Part shown: positions 25,006 through 36,006 of the stretch, piece after piece | Layout of the letters: every line of letters begins with the position of its first letter | Position numbering within the stretch: the first letter of the stretch is position 1 | DNA from: Ryuthela nishihirai | Lineage: Eukaryota; Arthropoda; Arachnida; Araneae; Heptathelidae | NCBI GenBank assembly: GCA_038380435.1 | Contig: JAWZYU010000034.1 | Location: forward strand, 18,703,404 to 18,767,403 | Direction: 5' to 3' | DNA length: 64,000 bases | Translations under genes and position numbers: made by a program | The notes under the pieces: model-generated | Database searches by the model: none | What the model saw: the letters and a program-made list of their open reading frames with translations, nothing else | Told to the model about the DNA's origin: nothing

Positions 25006-26402
25006 CACTGATGGTCATTAAAAGTGCAACACCGGGAAAGACAAGAGATATCAAAGCCATATTTAGTGAATCCATAGCTCATGTTACAAGGATCAAATGA
25101 CTACAAATACAACTCGGTTAGACTTGTGGAATGCAAAGAAATCAGTAACTTGTGTAGCCACCATGCGCGGCAATAACCGCTGCTACACGGTCCGGCATTG
25201 AGAGGATGAGACGTCGGATGTGTGTTTGGGGAATGTCAGTCCATGCAGTTTTGATACGTAGCCAAAGTTCATCTGTTGTATTAGCTGCTGGTGTCTGGTG
25301 TATTAGCTTCTGCTGGTGTCGTGAGATCATGGACCAGACATGTTCAAATGGGGGACGGATCCGGTGAACGTGCAGACCAAGGCAGAAGTGTCATATGGTA
25401 GATATGAATTGTTGGACGATGCATGCCGCATGTGTTCTGGCATTGTCTTGTTGGTAAATGGCACCAGAGAGTCCCTGAAGATAAAGTACGACCACAGGCT
25501 CCAATACCTTAGTGATGTAACGCTGGCTGTTCAAAGTACCGGTAGTGCATTCAAGACACATGCATGAGTGGAGTCCAACGGCACACCAGGGGTCGGACCT
25601 GTATGGCGCTGTATTATGCATGTCTCACTGAGCCTGTCGCCATGGTGCAGCCAGATACAGATTCATCCATCATGGTGCTGCATACTGAAGTTGGATTCGT
25701 CTGAAAAGATGATGCGATGCCATTTGCACATCCATGCGCGATGTTCTTGGCAGAATTGCATACGCCTGTGTTGTAGATTCAATGGTAGCCGAAGCAATGG
25801 CCTCCTAGCAAAGATTCCCCGATGCTGCAGACGAAGTCGAACCATATATGCGGACACTGGCTGATGTGCAACACACCCTAACTGTTGAGCTAAGGTTTGA
25901 TAGAACGATTTGAATTCGATCATTCATAGCCATGCACACGAGATGTCTGCCCTCTCGTTTGTTTTTGTGACAGGACCGTTAAGATCCCTCACGTCGGTGA
26001 GTTCGTTCCTCCTCTACCCACTGACTCCATATTCTCATCACTGTGGCAGCATTCCATCCAACACGAGCACCGATGTCTCAGCACGATAATCCGCCTTCCC
26101 GTAATCCCATAATTTTCCCTCGATCAAAGTCGGCAACCTGGTCGTATGGATGCCGTGTTCTATGTCGGGGCATACTTGATCTTTTAGTGCGCAAGATCTG
26201 CGAGCAAACACAATTCCAGTGCTTTACATCGGCTCTTTGTAATCTCCTCTTATACCACTTCCAGGGGGCGTTAATGTCACACGTGATGTGCGTATGTGCT
26301 GCGCTTTGAATCATTTACATGTTCTCTCATGGGCTACCCATCTTGCATATTTCGGGACAATCTGAGTTCTTCCTGGTGTTGCACTTTCAATGGCCATCAA
26401 TG
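25006..26402 (-). mobile_element. Full-length Tc1-like DNA transposon (inactive)
   Basis: Terminal inverted repeats of about 32 bp flank 1.4 kb. The left end starts CACTGATGGTCATTAAAAGT and the right end read inward starts CATTGATGGCCATTGAAAGT; both continue GCAACACC-GGA. The left end is preceded by TA (25004-25005). The right flank is AA, probably a mutated TA duplication. The transposase lies on the minus strand. The ends and length are complete but the gene is broken, so it could only move with outside help. Confidence 0.9.
25142..26173 (-). pseudogene. Tc1-like transposase pseudogene, full span
   Basis: The span equals 344 codons, the usual size for the family. Starting from the likely ATG at 26173 (MPRHRTRHPYDQ), it shows FDRGKIMGLREGGLS with a stop in the first helix-turn-helix. 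RRPLLRLPL and the first catalytic motif IIFSDESNF are at 25663-25923, and the second, IYQQDNARTHAA, at 25391-25621. The third motif reads PWSARSPDPSPI, then a one-base (T) insertion shifts frame; the catalytic Glu codon is still present after the shift. The C-terminal MPDRVAAVIAAHGGYTSY is intact at 25142. All three acidic residues are present, but stops and frameshifts kill the copy. Confidence 0.88.
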
Positions 26403-26785
26403 AATATTGATTAGAAACAAAAATATATATTTTTAATCAATATTAGGAATTTTTGTAAAATCATTTAGTTAAGCACCTAAATATATTTTAGCATAAAAAT
26501 ATACGCAGTATATTTTTTTATGAGCCGCAGATTGAGTGGGTCTGCTTTGGATGGTCAAAATATCGGTTCCTGTTGTTCATAATCAATTCACTCATATTAT
26601 CTATTCAGCAGTAATTTTAAAATTCCAAAGGGTTCCAATCCTACCAAAAGGTTCTGATCCACCTCTGTTTTCATGAGCAATCCAGGTCAATGATTAATTG
26701 CCGATTTGGTTGAACCATTAAATGTCACTAAAATCACTTCCCTTGTCATCACTTTGTAGGGTTGAGAAATCCTTTCTGCTCGCAT
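26403..26785. other. Short intergenic stretch
   Basis: AT-rich DNA between the Tc1 element and the 36-bp minisatellite. No gene, repeat or RNA feature was recognised. Confidence 0.5.
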
Positions 26786-28192
26786 TCAGTGCATCTGAAT
26801 ATTCTTGGTCGATTGCTCATTCTGTGCTTCAGATAATCTGAATCCGTTGACCTCATTCTCTGCTTCAGATAATCTGAATCCGTTGACCTCATTCTCTGCT
26901 TCAGATAATCTGAATCCGTTGACCTCATTCTCTGCTTCAGATAATCTGAATCCGGTGACCTCATTCTCTGCTTCAGATAATCTGAATCCGGTGACCTCAT
27001 TCTCTGCGTCAGATAATCTGAATCCGTTGACCTCATTCACTGCTTCAGATAATCTGAATCCGTTGACCTCATTCTCTGCGTCAGATAATCTGAATCCGTT
27101 GACCTCATTCTCTGCGTCAGATAATCTGAATCCGTTGACCTCATTCTCTGCGTCAGATAATCTGAATCCGTTGACCTCATTCTCTTCTTCAGATAATCTG
27201 AATCTGTTGACCTCACTCTCTGCTTCAGATAATCTGAATCCGTTGACCTCACTCTCTGCTTCAGATAATCTGAATCCGTTGACCTCACTCTCTGCTTCAG
27301 ATAATCTGAATCCGTTGACCTCACTCTCCGCTTCAGATAATCTGAATCCGTTGACCTCACTCTCCGCTTCAGATAATCTGAATCCGTTGACCTCACTCTC
27401 CGCTTCAGATAATCTGAATCCGTTGACCTCACTCTCTGCTTCAGATAACCTGAATCCATTGACCTCACTCTCCGCGTCAGATAACCTGAATCCGTTGACC
27501 TCACTCTCCGCTTCAGATAATCTGAATCCGTTGACCTCACTCTCCGCTTCAGATAACCTGAATCCGTTGACCTCACTCTGCGCTTCAGATAACCTGAATC
27601 CGTTGACCTCACTCTCCGCGTCAGATAATCTGAATCCGTTGACCTCATTCTCTGCGTCAGATAATCTGAATCCGTTGACCTCATTCTCCGCTTCAGATAA
27701 TCTGAATCCGTTGACCTCATTATCTGCTTCAGATAATCTGAATCCGTTGACCTCATTCTCTGCTTCAGATAATCTGAATCCGTTGACCTCATTCTCTGCG
27801 TCAGATAATCTGAATCCGTTGACCTCATTCTCTGCGTCAGATAATCTGAATCCGTTGACCTCATTCTCTGCGTCAGATAATCTGAATCCGTTGACCTCAT
27901 TCTCTGCGTCAGATAATCTGAATCCGTTGACCTCATTCTCTGCGTCAGATAATCTGAATCCGTTGACCTCACTCTCTGCTTCAGATAATATGAATCCGTT
28001 GACCTCACTCTCTGCTTCATATAATCTGAATCCGTTGACCTCACTCTCTGCTTCAGATAATCTGAATCCGTTGACCTCACTCTCCGCTTCAGATAATCTG
28101 AATCCGTTGACTTCATTCTCTGAACTATGAGTGGCAAATGAAATGTTCACCATTTCTTCCTCCTTCAAAATTTTTTGTTTACGGAAAGCCAT
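26786..28192 (-). CDS. Hypothetical 12-residue-repeat protein (uncertain)
   Basis: A 468-codon open frame starts at ATG 28192 with a favourable start context (A at -3, G at +4). A non-repetitive N-terminus, MAFRKQKILKEEEMVNISF, leads into about 36 copies of a 12-residue repeat of the form EVNGFRLSEAES, with E/D and S/N exchanges, then NEQSTKNIQMH and a stop. The protein would be acidic and low in complexity, with no signal peptide, membrane segment or recognised domain. Against a real gene: the array has a 36-bp period, so other frames on both strands are also open, and no promoter or splice context is evident. The unique start just outside the array is the only positive sign. I do not recognise the product. 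Confidence 0.25.
   Translation of the reverse strand: MAFRKQKILKEEEMVNISFATHSSENEVNGFRLSEAESEVNGFRLSEAESEVNGFRLYEAESEVNGFILSEAESEVNGFRLSDAENEVNGFRLSDAENEVNGFRLSDAENEVNGFRLSDAENEVNGFRLSDAENEVNGFRLSEAENEVNGFRLSEADNEVNGFRLSEAENEVNGFRLSDAENEVNGFRLSDAESEVNGFRLSEAQSEVNGFRLSEAESEVNGFRLSEAESEVNGFRLSDAESEVNGFRLSEAESEVNGFRLSEAESEVNGFRLSEAESEVNGFRLSEAESEVNGFRLSEAESEVNGFRLSEAESEVNGFRLSEAESEVNRFRLSEEENEVNGFRLSDAENEVNGFRLSDAENEVNGFRLSDAENEVNGFRLSEAVNEVNGFRLSDAENEVTGFRLSEAENEVTGFRLSEAENEVNGFRLSEAENEVNGFRLSEAENEVNGFRLSEAQNEQSTKNIQMH
26820..28125. repeat. 36-bp minisatellite, ~36 copies
   Basis: The unit is GACCTCATTCTCTGCTTCAG followed by ATAATCTGAATCCGTT. There are a handful of recurring variants: CATTC/CACTC, TCTGC/TCCGC, CTTCAG/CGTCAG, ATAATC/ATAACC and CCGTT/CCATT. 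Variants run in blocks (CATTC units at both ends, CACTC with CCGC units in the middle), which indicates spread by slippage or unequal exchange. The period is 12 codons, so several frames are open for over 1 kb. Most variants fall at third positions of the plus-strand frame reading SASDNLNPLTS. Confidence 0.97.
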
Positions 28193-30340
28193 TTCAAATA
28201 ACAAAATAAAGTATAACAAATATAAAAATTTAACTCATCTCCAAAATTACATCAGGGAAATCCAATCCCCAAAATACTCTAAAAAATAAATGCATGTTCT
28301 ATTCTTATCGTACGCCTGAGTTCGCCTGTTCCTTTCCGTTTAGTGCAAACATCTGAGTCATACTAGAGGAAGTTAGAACCGGTAGGGTCTAAAAGAACCA
28401 ACTCTAACGCACCTTAATCCAAATTTTCCAATAAGGAACCCCAGCTGCTGTAAAGCTGACCGAGCTAATGGCAGACGCGAAGAAAGGGGCGGCAGATATC
28501 CAAGCTCATTCTTGGTGGCAAAAGAGATAGAGTGGGGCCTGGGTGTGTCAAAAATAACTGTCTACCATTAGCACCACCAAACTGCCATCCAAAGAGCAAC
28601 ATGACTCTCTACCTGTTCATCCCTCAAATGACCAAACCCGCCCACGACATAGAGACAACTTGGGACGGGTTGTTCCCTTGGGATCATGTGAGCCGTGCGC
28701 ACCGACGGCAATGGTAAGTTCCACTGGTCAATAGTTTGAACCGGTCAGCATTTCTGTGCTTGCTAATGACGCCAAGCCCAAATCCCTTCAATATCAGATC
28801 CTGCACGATTCTTCCTTTGTTTAAGAGAAGGGTAATTGCCATTCTACCACTGCTTTTGATACACGTGCAGCTATCGTTAGAATTGAAGAATCCAACGATA
28901 AATCCTTTCATGTGCTGGGTACAAATGGAAGGAACGGCAATTGAGAAAACTGGGTGATGTGTTAGCTAGAGTGGAACATCAGAGGGAACTAAAACATGAA
29001 GTACATGAAGAATGTTCGACTTCAGTTGACCGTGCATTGGTTATGGCGGCTATTTTTCTGTATCTAACAGGAATGATAAAGGTAAATGGCTCAATTTCTT
29101 TAGAAGTAGTTTTTATTATTTTTATGGTGATACTGATTGAAATTGATTTAGAGAGACACTTATTAAGGAAATTAGATATATAAATTCAGCTCTCGTCATT
29201 CTACCACAGCAAACTACAACAACACTGGCAAGGGAATTTATTCGACAAGAGTTATTAGTTTGTTATATGGAAAACTTCGTAAAATATGAAATCTACCAAA
29301 ATGATTAAAGGGGAGGCACACGAACCCAGACCTAGGCTTCCCTCGCACCCTCTGCACTATTAGAGTTACGCCACTGTTCCTCTTCTCTGTGAAACATTAT
29401 TATGCTGAGAGGCTCCTCTGAAGCCTCTGTGGCAAACAGGTGCTTAAAAGTCAATTTCTTTTCATGTCAAATTATCGAAATCGGTGAAACTGAACTTCCT
29501 AGTAAAAGACAATCGATTATTCGATACAAGTTGAAGGCGACAGCTTCTTCAAGCGAAGGAAATATCAACTTCCCTTTCCGATAAACAATGCATCTACTTT
29601 CTAAAATAAGTGAAACATTGTTCCTGTTTTTAGAGAAAATACGTATTTCGTCATCACCTTTTTTTTTTCCTTATGTAGCAATGTTTGGTGAAACAGTGAT
29701 TTAATTCAATGTTTTTGTTACAGAGCAGAGCGATTCCCTGCTGGCGCCTGCTCCTTGTTTTAACGAAAAGACAAGGGAAAGTACGAAGAGAAAAGCAAAC
29801 AAATATGATGTTGAGCTTCCGGGTCCATCTCTATCAGAGCCATAATAGAGGTCAGATTTATCCACAATTCGTTTCAATGACCCATTTGGGCTGAGACCTA
29901 TCATCGGCTCTCCTTTGGTAAAGTATCGATTGATGCTTCAACTGCAACGGGCCATGGATCCTAATGGGATTTCCCGAGGCTTATCGATAATGTTTCGGCT
30001 TCTCTGAAGCGATCGGAATCTCAGATATGCACTTTATTGGAGCGGAGGGAAGATGGCGATCTGATACAGAAGTTGGGGAAAGAGATGCTGGTCGGGAAGG
30101 AATGAATAAAAACGCTTCCTTCGTACAATGCAGTGCTACAAATACGAAAATGAATTTATAGGCGCAACTACTGGAGTATATGAAATCTGCCGTTGCAGTT
30201 TTGCACGTAGAAAAAGTAGTTTGCCGAAGTCGCGAAAAATCGGGCATTGATACTTTATAGGTCACAAAAAACAGGACATGAGAATATCAGAGCGTCGTGA
30301 TACCGTCATCAAGAAATGAAAAGAAAAAACTGAAATGGAG
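28193..30340. other. Intergenic DNA, no gene recognised
   Basis: About 2.1 kb of mixed composition. Open frames are short and carry no motif. A GGCGTAACTC-type stretch near 29345-29375 resembles common transposon termini (CAGTGGCGTAAC on minus), but no partner end was found. A T-run lies at 29660. No tRNA-like fold was noted outside the SINE that follows. Confidence 0.5.
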
Positions 30341-30613
30341 GGGGGTCCTGGCTTGCCCGACAGCGCACCAGGACAGTAATCTAGCATTACAGAGTTCGAG
30401 TCCCAAATCTAGCAGTGGTGGAATTTCTTTCTATCTTCCTCCACCGTGCCATCGGTCAGAAAGGCGACAAGGGAAGGTCGCAGTCCGTCGGGGGGGATGT
30501 AAGCCATGGATTCGTGTGCAGGGGAACCATACCTGGTACACGTTAACCTGGAGGCCATGATAGAAGGCTTCCCTCCGTCTCCTAACATCTCTCAAGTGAA
30601 TTCCCTTCCCCAA
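30341..30613 (+). mobile_element. Old, diverged SINE related to family B
   Basis: In the plus direction, an A-box-like TGGCTTGCCCGACAGCGCACC region is followed by the B box GAGTTCGAGTCCC (30392-30404). The body is alignable by eye with family B: AGTCCGTCGGGGGGGATGTA, GTGCAGGGGAACCATACC, ACACGTTAACCTGGAGG and GAAGGCTTCCCTCCGTC. It is far more diverged than the copies at 22673 and 56992 and its tRNA head differs, so it may be a related subfamily with another head. Confidence 0.65.
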
Positions 30614-31289
30614 AATTCTCTGAATCCTTGGGATCCTTGTGACCTGGCCATTTTAAATCAATCCATGCCAAGAGAGCGCCAATCAGAGGCAAAACCCAAT
30701 ATTAAAATCTAACGTTTTACTAAGAAATCAGAGCAAAGCACCTGGAGGGAGGAAAAAATATATCTTCAGTTTGAATCACGACCTGCTGATGACGTGTTCA
30801 TGAGATCCGCCATTAAGCTTACGGCAGCCAATCGAGATCCCGGGATTAGTCAGGCGTTGATGTTTTTTGATCGCCACAATCACTCAAGTGCACCAAAATG
30901 GGTATCTCATAAAGTGCATATCGGAATGAAGTGAAATATGGTGGACAAATAAATTTTACAAATTATGTTCAGAGTTACATTTGATTTGTCAACATGCTTC
31001 TTTCTCCGTGTCTGTCTACCCTGCTCCTGGAGGAAGTTGACATCTGTGAGCAGAAAATTCGTCAAAGAGAAGAAAACAGGAGACGTAATTAGATGTTTGA
31101 GAAAAAATTATGGAGATAAAGTGAAAAGTAATATGCTGGTTGAATGGGTTTTAGCAATAACCTTTGGGCTGGATTCTTGTGCGCTACTAGAGTAAGACGA
31201 CTGACTAGATTTGCTGTTGCTTGGACTATTTCGATTAGAGTGATGATTGTCATGGGTGGAAATAGGATGCCACTGACAGCACTGGCATA
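30614..31289. other. Intergenic DNA upstream of the LINE
   Basis: No gene was recognised. The right part may include the 5' untranslated region of the LINE that follows, whose exact left end cannot be placed. Confidence 0.45.
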
Positions 31290-31299
31290 TGGAAATTCA

Positions 31300-32269
31300 C
31301 AACTGCTGTTGTCTACTAAAGGAGCTACTAAACAGAAAGTTTCATATGCCGCAGTCGGAGCTGTTGTAATCGATAAAGAAGAGACTGTGAAATCGTCAGT
31401 CCCAAAACTTCAAACGAATCTTAAAACCAATATGAGTAGTAGAAAAGAAAATACTTCACAACAACTTCCAACAAGTGACGTCAACTTATTGATAGTAGAG
31501 ATCCGTGATTTAAAGATGGAAATGAAAGAATTGAAACGAAGTGTAGAATTTTTTTCTAGCAAGTATGACGAACTGATGCAACAAGTAGTAAATTACTAGA
31601 AAAATCAAAAGGATTTAACTACAAAAGTCTATGAAGCCGAAAATTTAAACACAGAAATGAGAAAAGAGATTAAGGAGCTGAAACAAAATCTTAATGACGT
31701 GGAACAATATGGACGCAATAAAAATATAGAAATTCATGGTGTTCCCATAAATGAATGGAAGATGAAACAGAGCTTAAAAGAAAGTTGAATAAAATTTCCC
31801 AGTCATTAAACATAGTCAACTACACAGACAATATGATTGAAAAAATTCACAGACTTCCTGAAAGAAATAAAAACAAAACCCCAAAGATAATTGTCCAATT
31901 CATTACACAGAAAGATAGAGACATTTGGATACAAAACAGGAAAAAAAAATTACAACCACTAATGCAGACCTTAATGATAAAGAAACACCAATATATATTA
32001 ATGAAAACATGACTATGATTAACAGAGAACTTTTCTGGAGAGCTAGGATGTGTGCAAAAGAAAATAACTATAAATACGTTTGGTTCAAAAATGGAAAAGT
32101 TCTAATCAGGAAATCAAATGGTCAAAGAATCATCAATGTTGATAATTTCACCAAATTTGACGATTTTGAACTTCTCGATATATCCGATAAACCTTGCTCC
32201 TTTTATCTTTCTTTTTTTATTTTTTTCATTACTTTTGCTATTTCATTATTTGAAGAATATTTTTCTTAG
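31300..32269 (+). pseudogene. LINE ORF1 (coiled-coil nucleic-acid-binding) pseudogene
   Basis: The first part (to the stop at 31597) has a heptad-rich segment, IRDLKMEMKELKRSVEFFS. The same frame continues with EIKELKQNLNDVEQYGRNKN and IEIHGVP, a signature of the RRM-containing ORF1 proteins of LINEs. Two frameshifts near 31757 and 31940 lead through MIEKIHRLPERNKNKTPKII and NYKYVWFKNGKVLIRKSNGQ to a stop at 32269. In active relatives this protein coats the LINE RNA. One stop and two frameshifts break it. Confidence 0.72.
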
Positions 32270-32389
32270 CTATGTCTGTTATGAATTTTGAAGGTTTTAA
32301 CAGCAACTGTGATATTGCTTGTGTAACTACAGGTTTAGAAGTAGAAGCTTGTTTCTGAAATAATTATGGTAAATTTATTCACAAAAATA

Positions 32390-34900
32390 AATTAGAAATT
32401 GCCCATGTTAATATAAGAAGTCAAAGAAAACATTGGGATTCATTAAAAATAAGTATTAACAATTACATGAAACACATTGATTTGCTTGTTTTAACTGAAA
32501 CATATGTAAATAAATATGAAAACTATTTATATAATATTGACAAATTTAATAAAATTACAAATGTTAATATGAATAAAAATATTAGGGGGATTTCAGTATA
32601 CTATAAAGAAACTCTAGATATTGATATTATAACACAACAAATACTTCCAGCGGAAACTATATATATAAAAGTAAAAATATATATATATTATATAATACAT
32701 GTTTTAGCACTATACAGACCACCTAGTACAGATGTGAACTCTTTTCTGTTGAATTTCCGAAACTGGATGGAAAATACAGAAAAAGATCAAAATCAGATTT
32801 TAATAGGTTATTTTAATATCGATACAATGAACACTAAAAAGCATGGCACGGAAAATTATATCAGATTATTGGCTGAAATGGATTTTGAAAGATTAATAAG
32901 GGAAGCTACAAGAGAAGAATTACTAATAAAATTAATTATACTGAAACTGACCAGAAAAATAATATTTGATTTTTTGACCATAACAATATAAACATAGCTA
33001 TCTCTGAAATGAATTGGAATTTAGAAAATTATGGAGATAACTCAATGGATGAATTAAACCTATATAGAGTATTTTAATACATTTATGATGGAATTTTAGA
33101 AACAAAATAGAGTATATATGAGGAGTGCTGGAAAGGTAAAAAGAAATCATAGCAAAAATTGGATAACACCGAACTTGATAGAATTAATTGAAGAAAGAGA
33201 AAAAGCTTGGATTAAATTTAAAAACAATGATAAAAGTGATGCTTATAAAAATAACTATAAAAAATTAAAGAATATGGTTAATATTCAGATTAGAAATCAG
33301 AAACAACTTTATTATAGAAATAAATTTATAATGAAAAAAATGATATGAAGGCTGCCTGACAATTAATATATGAAATATTAGAAGGAAAACAGAAAAAGTC
33401 AGCGGACGATATAATAATTGACAATATGTCCAAAAAGAAATTATCTGTGGAAGAAATAGCAAACAATTACAATGACATTTATAATACACTAATTTTACAG
33501 AGAAGAGATACAAATCACCAAGACGATATAAATTATGTTCCAACCATGATACAAAGAGTTTTGAACCCTATCTATATACATGAAATCACTGAAAAACAAA
33601 CTGATGAAATAATTACTTCATTACACACCAATAAATTACCTGGTTACGATAATGTTTACATTAAACATATGAAATTTAATAAAGAAACATTACTTAATAT
33701 TATATCAAAAATTATAAATCAGATTACATTTACTGGGAACATACCTACTGAACTCAAAACTGGTATTTTAAGACCTATTTTTAAAGGAGGTATTAAGGTG
33801 GACTTTTCTAACTATCGACCAATAACAATTCTGCCTATTTTTTCGAAAATAATGGGAAAATATATTTATAAAACTGTTTATAACCTTTTACTTAAGCACA
33901 ACATAATTAATGAATATCAATTGGGCTTTCAAAAAGGAAAAAAAAACGCAATTCAACTAATTTCCAAAATTGCAAATAATATTAATAAATCATTGAGCAA
34001 TAAGGGAAAAAATTGTAACTATGTTCTTAGATTTAAAGAAAGCCTTCGATACAATAGATCATAACATTTTACTAAATAAATTGGAAAATTACGGTATTCG
34101 CGATATAATGTTAGATTGGTTTCGAAATTATGTATCAGACAGATACACAATTACTAAAATAAAAAACTGATACAGCAGAAAAGTAATTATACGATATGGA
34201 ATTCCCCAAGGTTCAAATTTAGGTCCTTTATTGTTCCTGGTATACATAAATGATTCATTCAATACAAAATTAAAAAGTACTGTTTATGCTGACGACATTG
34301 TTTTAATAAACAGTCACAAATATTTAAATGATAGCATTTCAGAGATTCAGACAGATTACAATAATATTATTAGATGGTTAAATCATAATGAAATCTATTT
34401 GAATGAGAAAAAAACAAAATTGATGATTATACGTTCACCAGGATCATATTCATCAAAACCTCTTTATCAAAACTTATAAAATAAATTGCAAAAAAACTGA
34501 TGCTTCAAATTGTGAATCATTATGTAGTTGCCCACTTGTTGAGCAAGTAAATCAAATAAAATACTTAGGAATCATTTTCGATGAATATTTTAGGTGGAAC
34601 GCCCATATATCCCACATATGTGAAAGCTTGAGAATATCGGAGATAAAAATTCAAAATTTGAAGTACGTACTAAATATGGAAACCTATGTATTATTTTATA
34701 AAGTAATATGCGAATCTTTTTATATTATGGAATAATTGTGCATGGAACAACTAACTTAACTAATATAATTAAAATAGAAAAACTGTAGTCTATAATAGCT
34801 AAAAATATTATTCCGTTTCACTTGCAAAAAAAATTATATAACTTCCACAGAAAGATTAAAATTTTTAAACCTTTTATCCTACAGCAATTTACATAAATAT
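32390..34900 (+). pseudogene. LINE ORF2 (endonuclease-reverse transcriptase) pseudogene
   Basis: The endonuclease begins LEIAHVNIRSQRKHWDSLK and continues with DLLVLTET, ALYRPP and ILIGYFNID. In the last motif the expected Asp (Gly-Asp-Phe-Asn) is Tyr (TAT at 32809-32811), a lost catalytic residue. After several stops the RT domain reads DFSNYRPITILPIFSKI. A frameshift near 34015 is followed by motif [15 protein letters not shown], a stop, then motif B YGIPQGSNLGPLLFLVYIN and motif C VYADDIVLI (near 34280). The C-terminal IKYLGIIFDEYFRWNAHI is at about 34555. The RT catalytic Asp residues are present, but the frame is broken in many places. Confidence 0.8.
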
Positions 34901-35179
34901 AATTTAATAATTTAAAACTTTTTGACGATACTTACAAACGAAAAATTCAACATAATAAAAATACAAGACTTCAAAACCAAGGTTATTACAAATTGCCAAA
35001 TTTTCGAAATAATTACGGAAAACATTCCTCCGAATATCAAGTACCACTTATATTTAATGATATATAGCTCAATGACCTCTGTTTAATTTAATTTATTCAT
35101 TTTCCTGCAGATAAGTAATTTGGCTTTGCGGGTCAAATGGTAAATGTATTTGTATTCTTTACTCTTATGAATAAAAAAA

Positions 35180-35470
35180 TTATATTCTTAAAAAAAATAC
35201 TATTTGGAATATCGGATGACCTAGAGTTGATAGTCGAATTGTTGGACTGGTATTACAATGGTCAACAGTTAAATTTATATTCACTCTGTTAAAAGCAATT
35301 TCACTATTGAGTAATTCAAACATTTCTTCCCGAAAAGCTACCAAATTTTTCCCCAAGTCGGATAATGGAGAAATATCCAATAGGTTCCTTTCAAGAGAAG
35401 AAAATGAGACATTTTTATCAGCTTCTTTTATTATAACCAGAATACTGCAATTCAGACAGATTCTCTTCAA
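35180..35470 (-). pseudogene. Unrecognised ORF fragment, duplicated at 38530-38847
   Basis: A 96-codon frame on the minus strand. Its central part, NVSFSSLERNLLDISPLSDL, is almost identical to a segment in the plus-strand frame at 38530-38847 (NVSFSSLERNLLGIYPLSDL). The two copies are in opposite orientation about 3.3 kb apart. No domain was recognised. It overlaps the 3' end of the LINE, so part of the frame is LINE tail read backwards. It is probably a fragment of an unidentified mobile element or a gene copied by one. Confidence 0.4.
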
Positions 35471-35892
35471 AATATAAACAGAATCTCAATTAACATTCAA
35501 TAAGCGACACAATCATATTTGAAAAATAAACCTATCGTTTACATCTCTAATTCAGGTATTTTACCTTAAACACCTTATTGCGGCTAAGCCTCTTTTGATT
35601 TTCTACTAGAAGACTTCATGGACATATTGCTATCACTGGAATTGGATTTCTTTATGGTAACTACTCTCGAATCTAGTAGAAACTAATAACTCAACTTTTT
35701 CTAAAAAAACAAACTGTTCAACCTTTTCAAATACCTTATTCATGATTTTCCTTATCACATATTAAACGATTTTCACAACTCCTGGGCACACTGCAATAAA
35801 GATTCTTCTTTAGACTAACTGCACAGACTAAATCATTCTAGTTCTTCACAAAATCCTTCTTAAAACACACTGTTATTATTTTCGAGTCTTTG
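35471..35892. other. AT-rich intergenic stretch
   Basis: No gene, RNA or clear repeat was recognised between the duplicated ORF fragment and the SINE fragment. Confidence 0.5.
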
Positions 35893-36006
35893 TCGTTTTT
35901 CTGCTGAGGTCCTGCCATCCTCTCAGACCTTCTTCTGTGGCATATAAACTGACAGGATCCTGTCAGACCTCTGTGGCAAGCAGATGCTTGAAAGTTTTTT
36001 TTTTTC
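35893..36006 (+). mobile_element. 5'-truncated SINE (family A) fragment
   Basis: The body of family A in the plus direction: GTTTTTCTGCTGAGGTCCTG, GTGGCATATAAACTGACAGG and CAGACCTCTGTGGCAAGCAG, then GCTTGAAAG and a T-run (35996-36006). The tRNA-like head is absent. The T-run tail matches the T-rich 3' end inferred for the copy at 4654-4849. Confidence 0.85.

Larger units (their letters stand above)
31290..35195 (+). mobile_element. Jockey/CR1-supergroup LINE with ORF1 and ORF2
   Basis: About 3.9 kb, very AT-rich, with a coiled-coil ORF1, an endonuclease-reverse transcriptase ORF2 and an AT-rich 3' region ending near TATGAATAAAAAAATTATATTC. Its 3' end (CCTGCAGATA, then TTGCGGGTCAAATGG) recurs reversed at 39041-39170, which confirms the 3' boundary. 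The clade assignment rests on the two-ORF layout, the [14 protein letters not shown] and GIPQGSNLGPLLFL motifs and the lack of an LTR. Multiple stops and frameshifts make it inactive. Confidence 0.82.

Noticed and set aside
26805..28130. 441-codon plus-strand frame of SASDNLNPLTS repeats
   Set aside because: It opens at TTG with no ATG. It exists because the minisatellite period is 36 bp. Kept only as a selection question in the findings.
29345..29375. Transposon terminus resembling CAGTGGCGTAAC
   Set aside because: No matching second end or flanking duplication could be found nearby.
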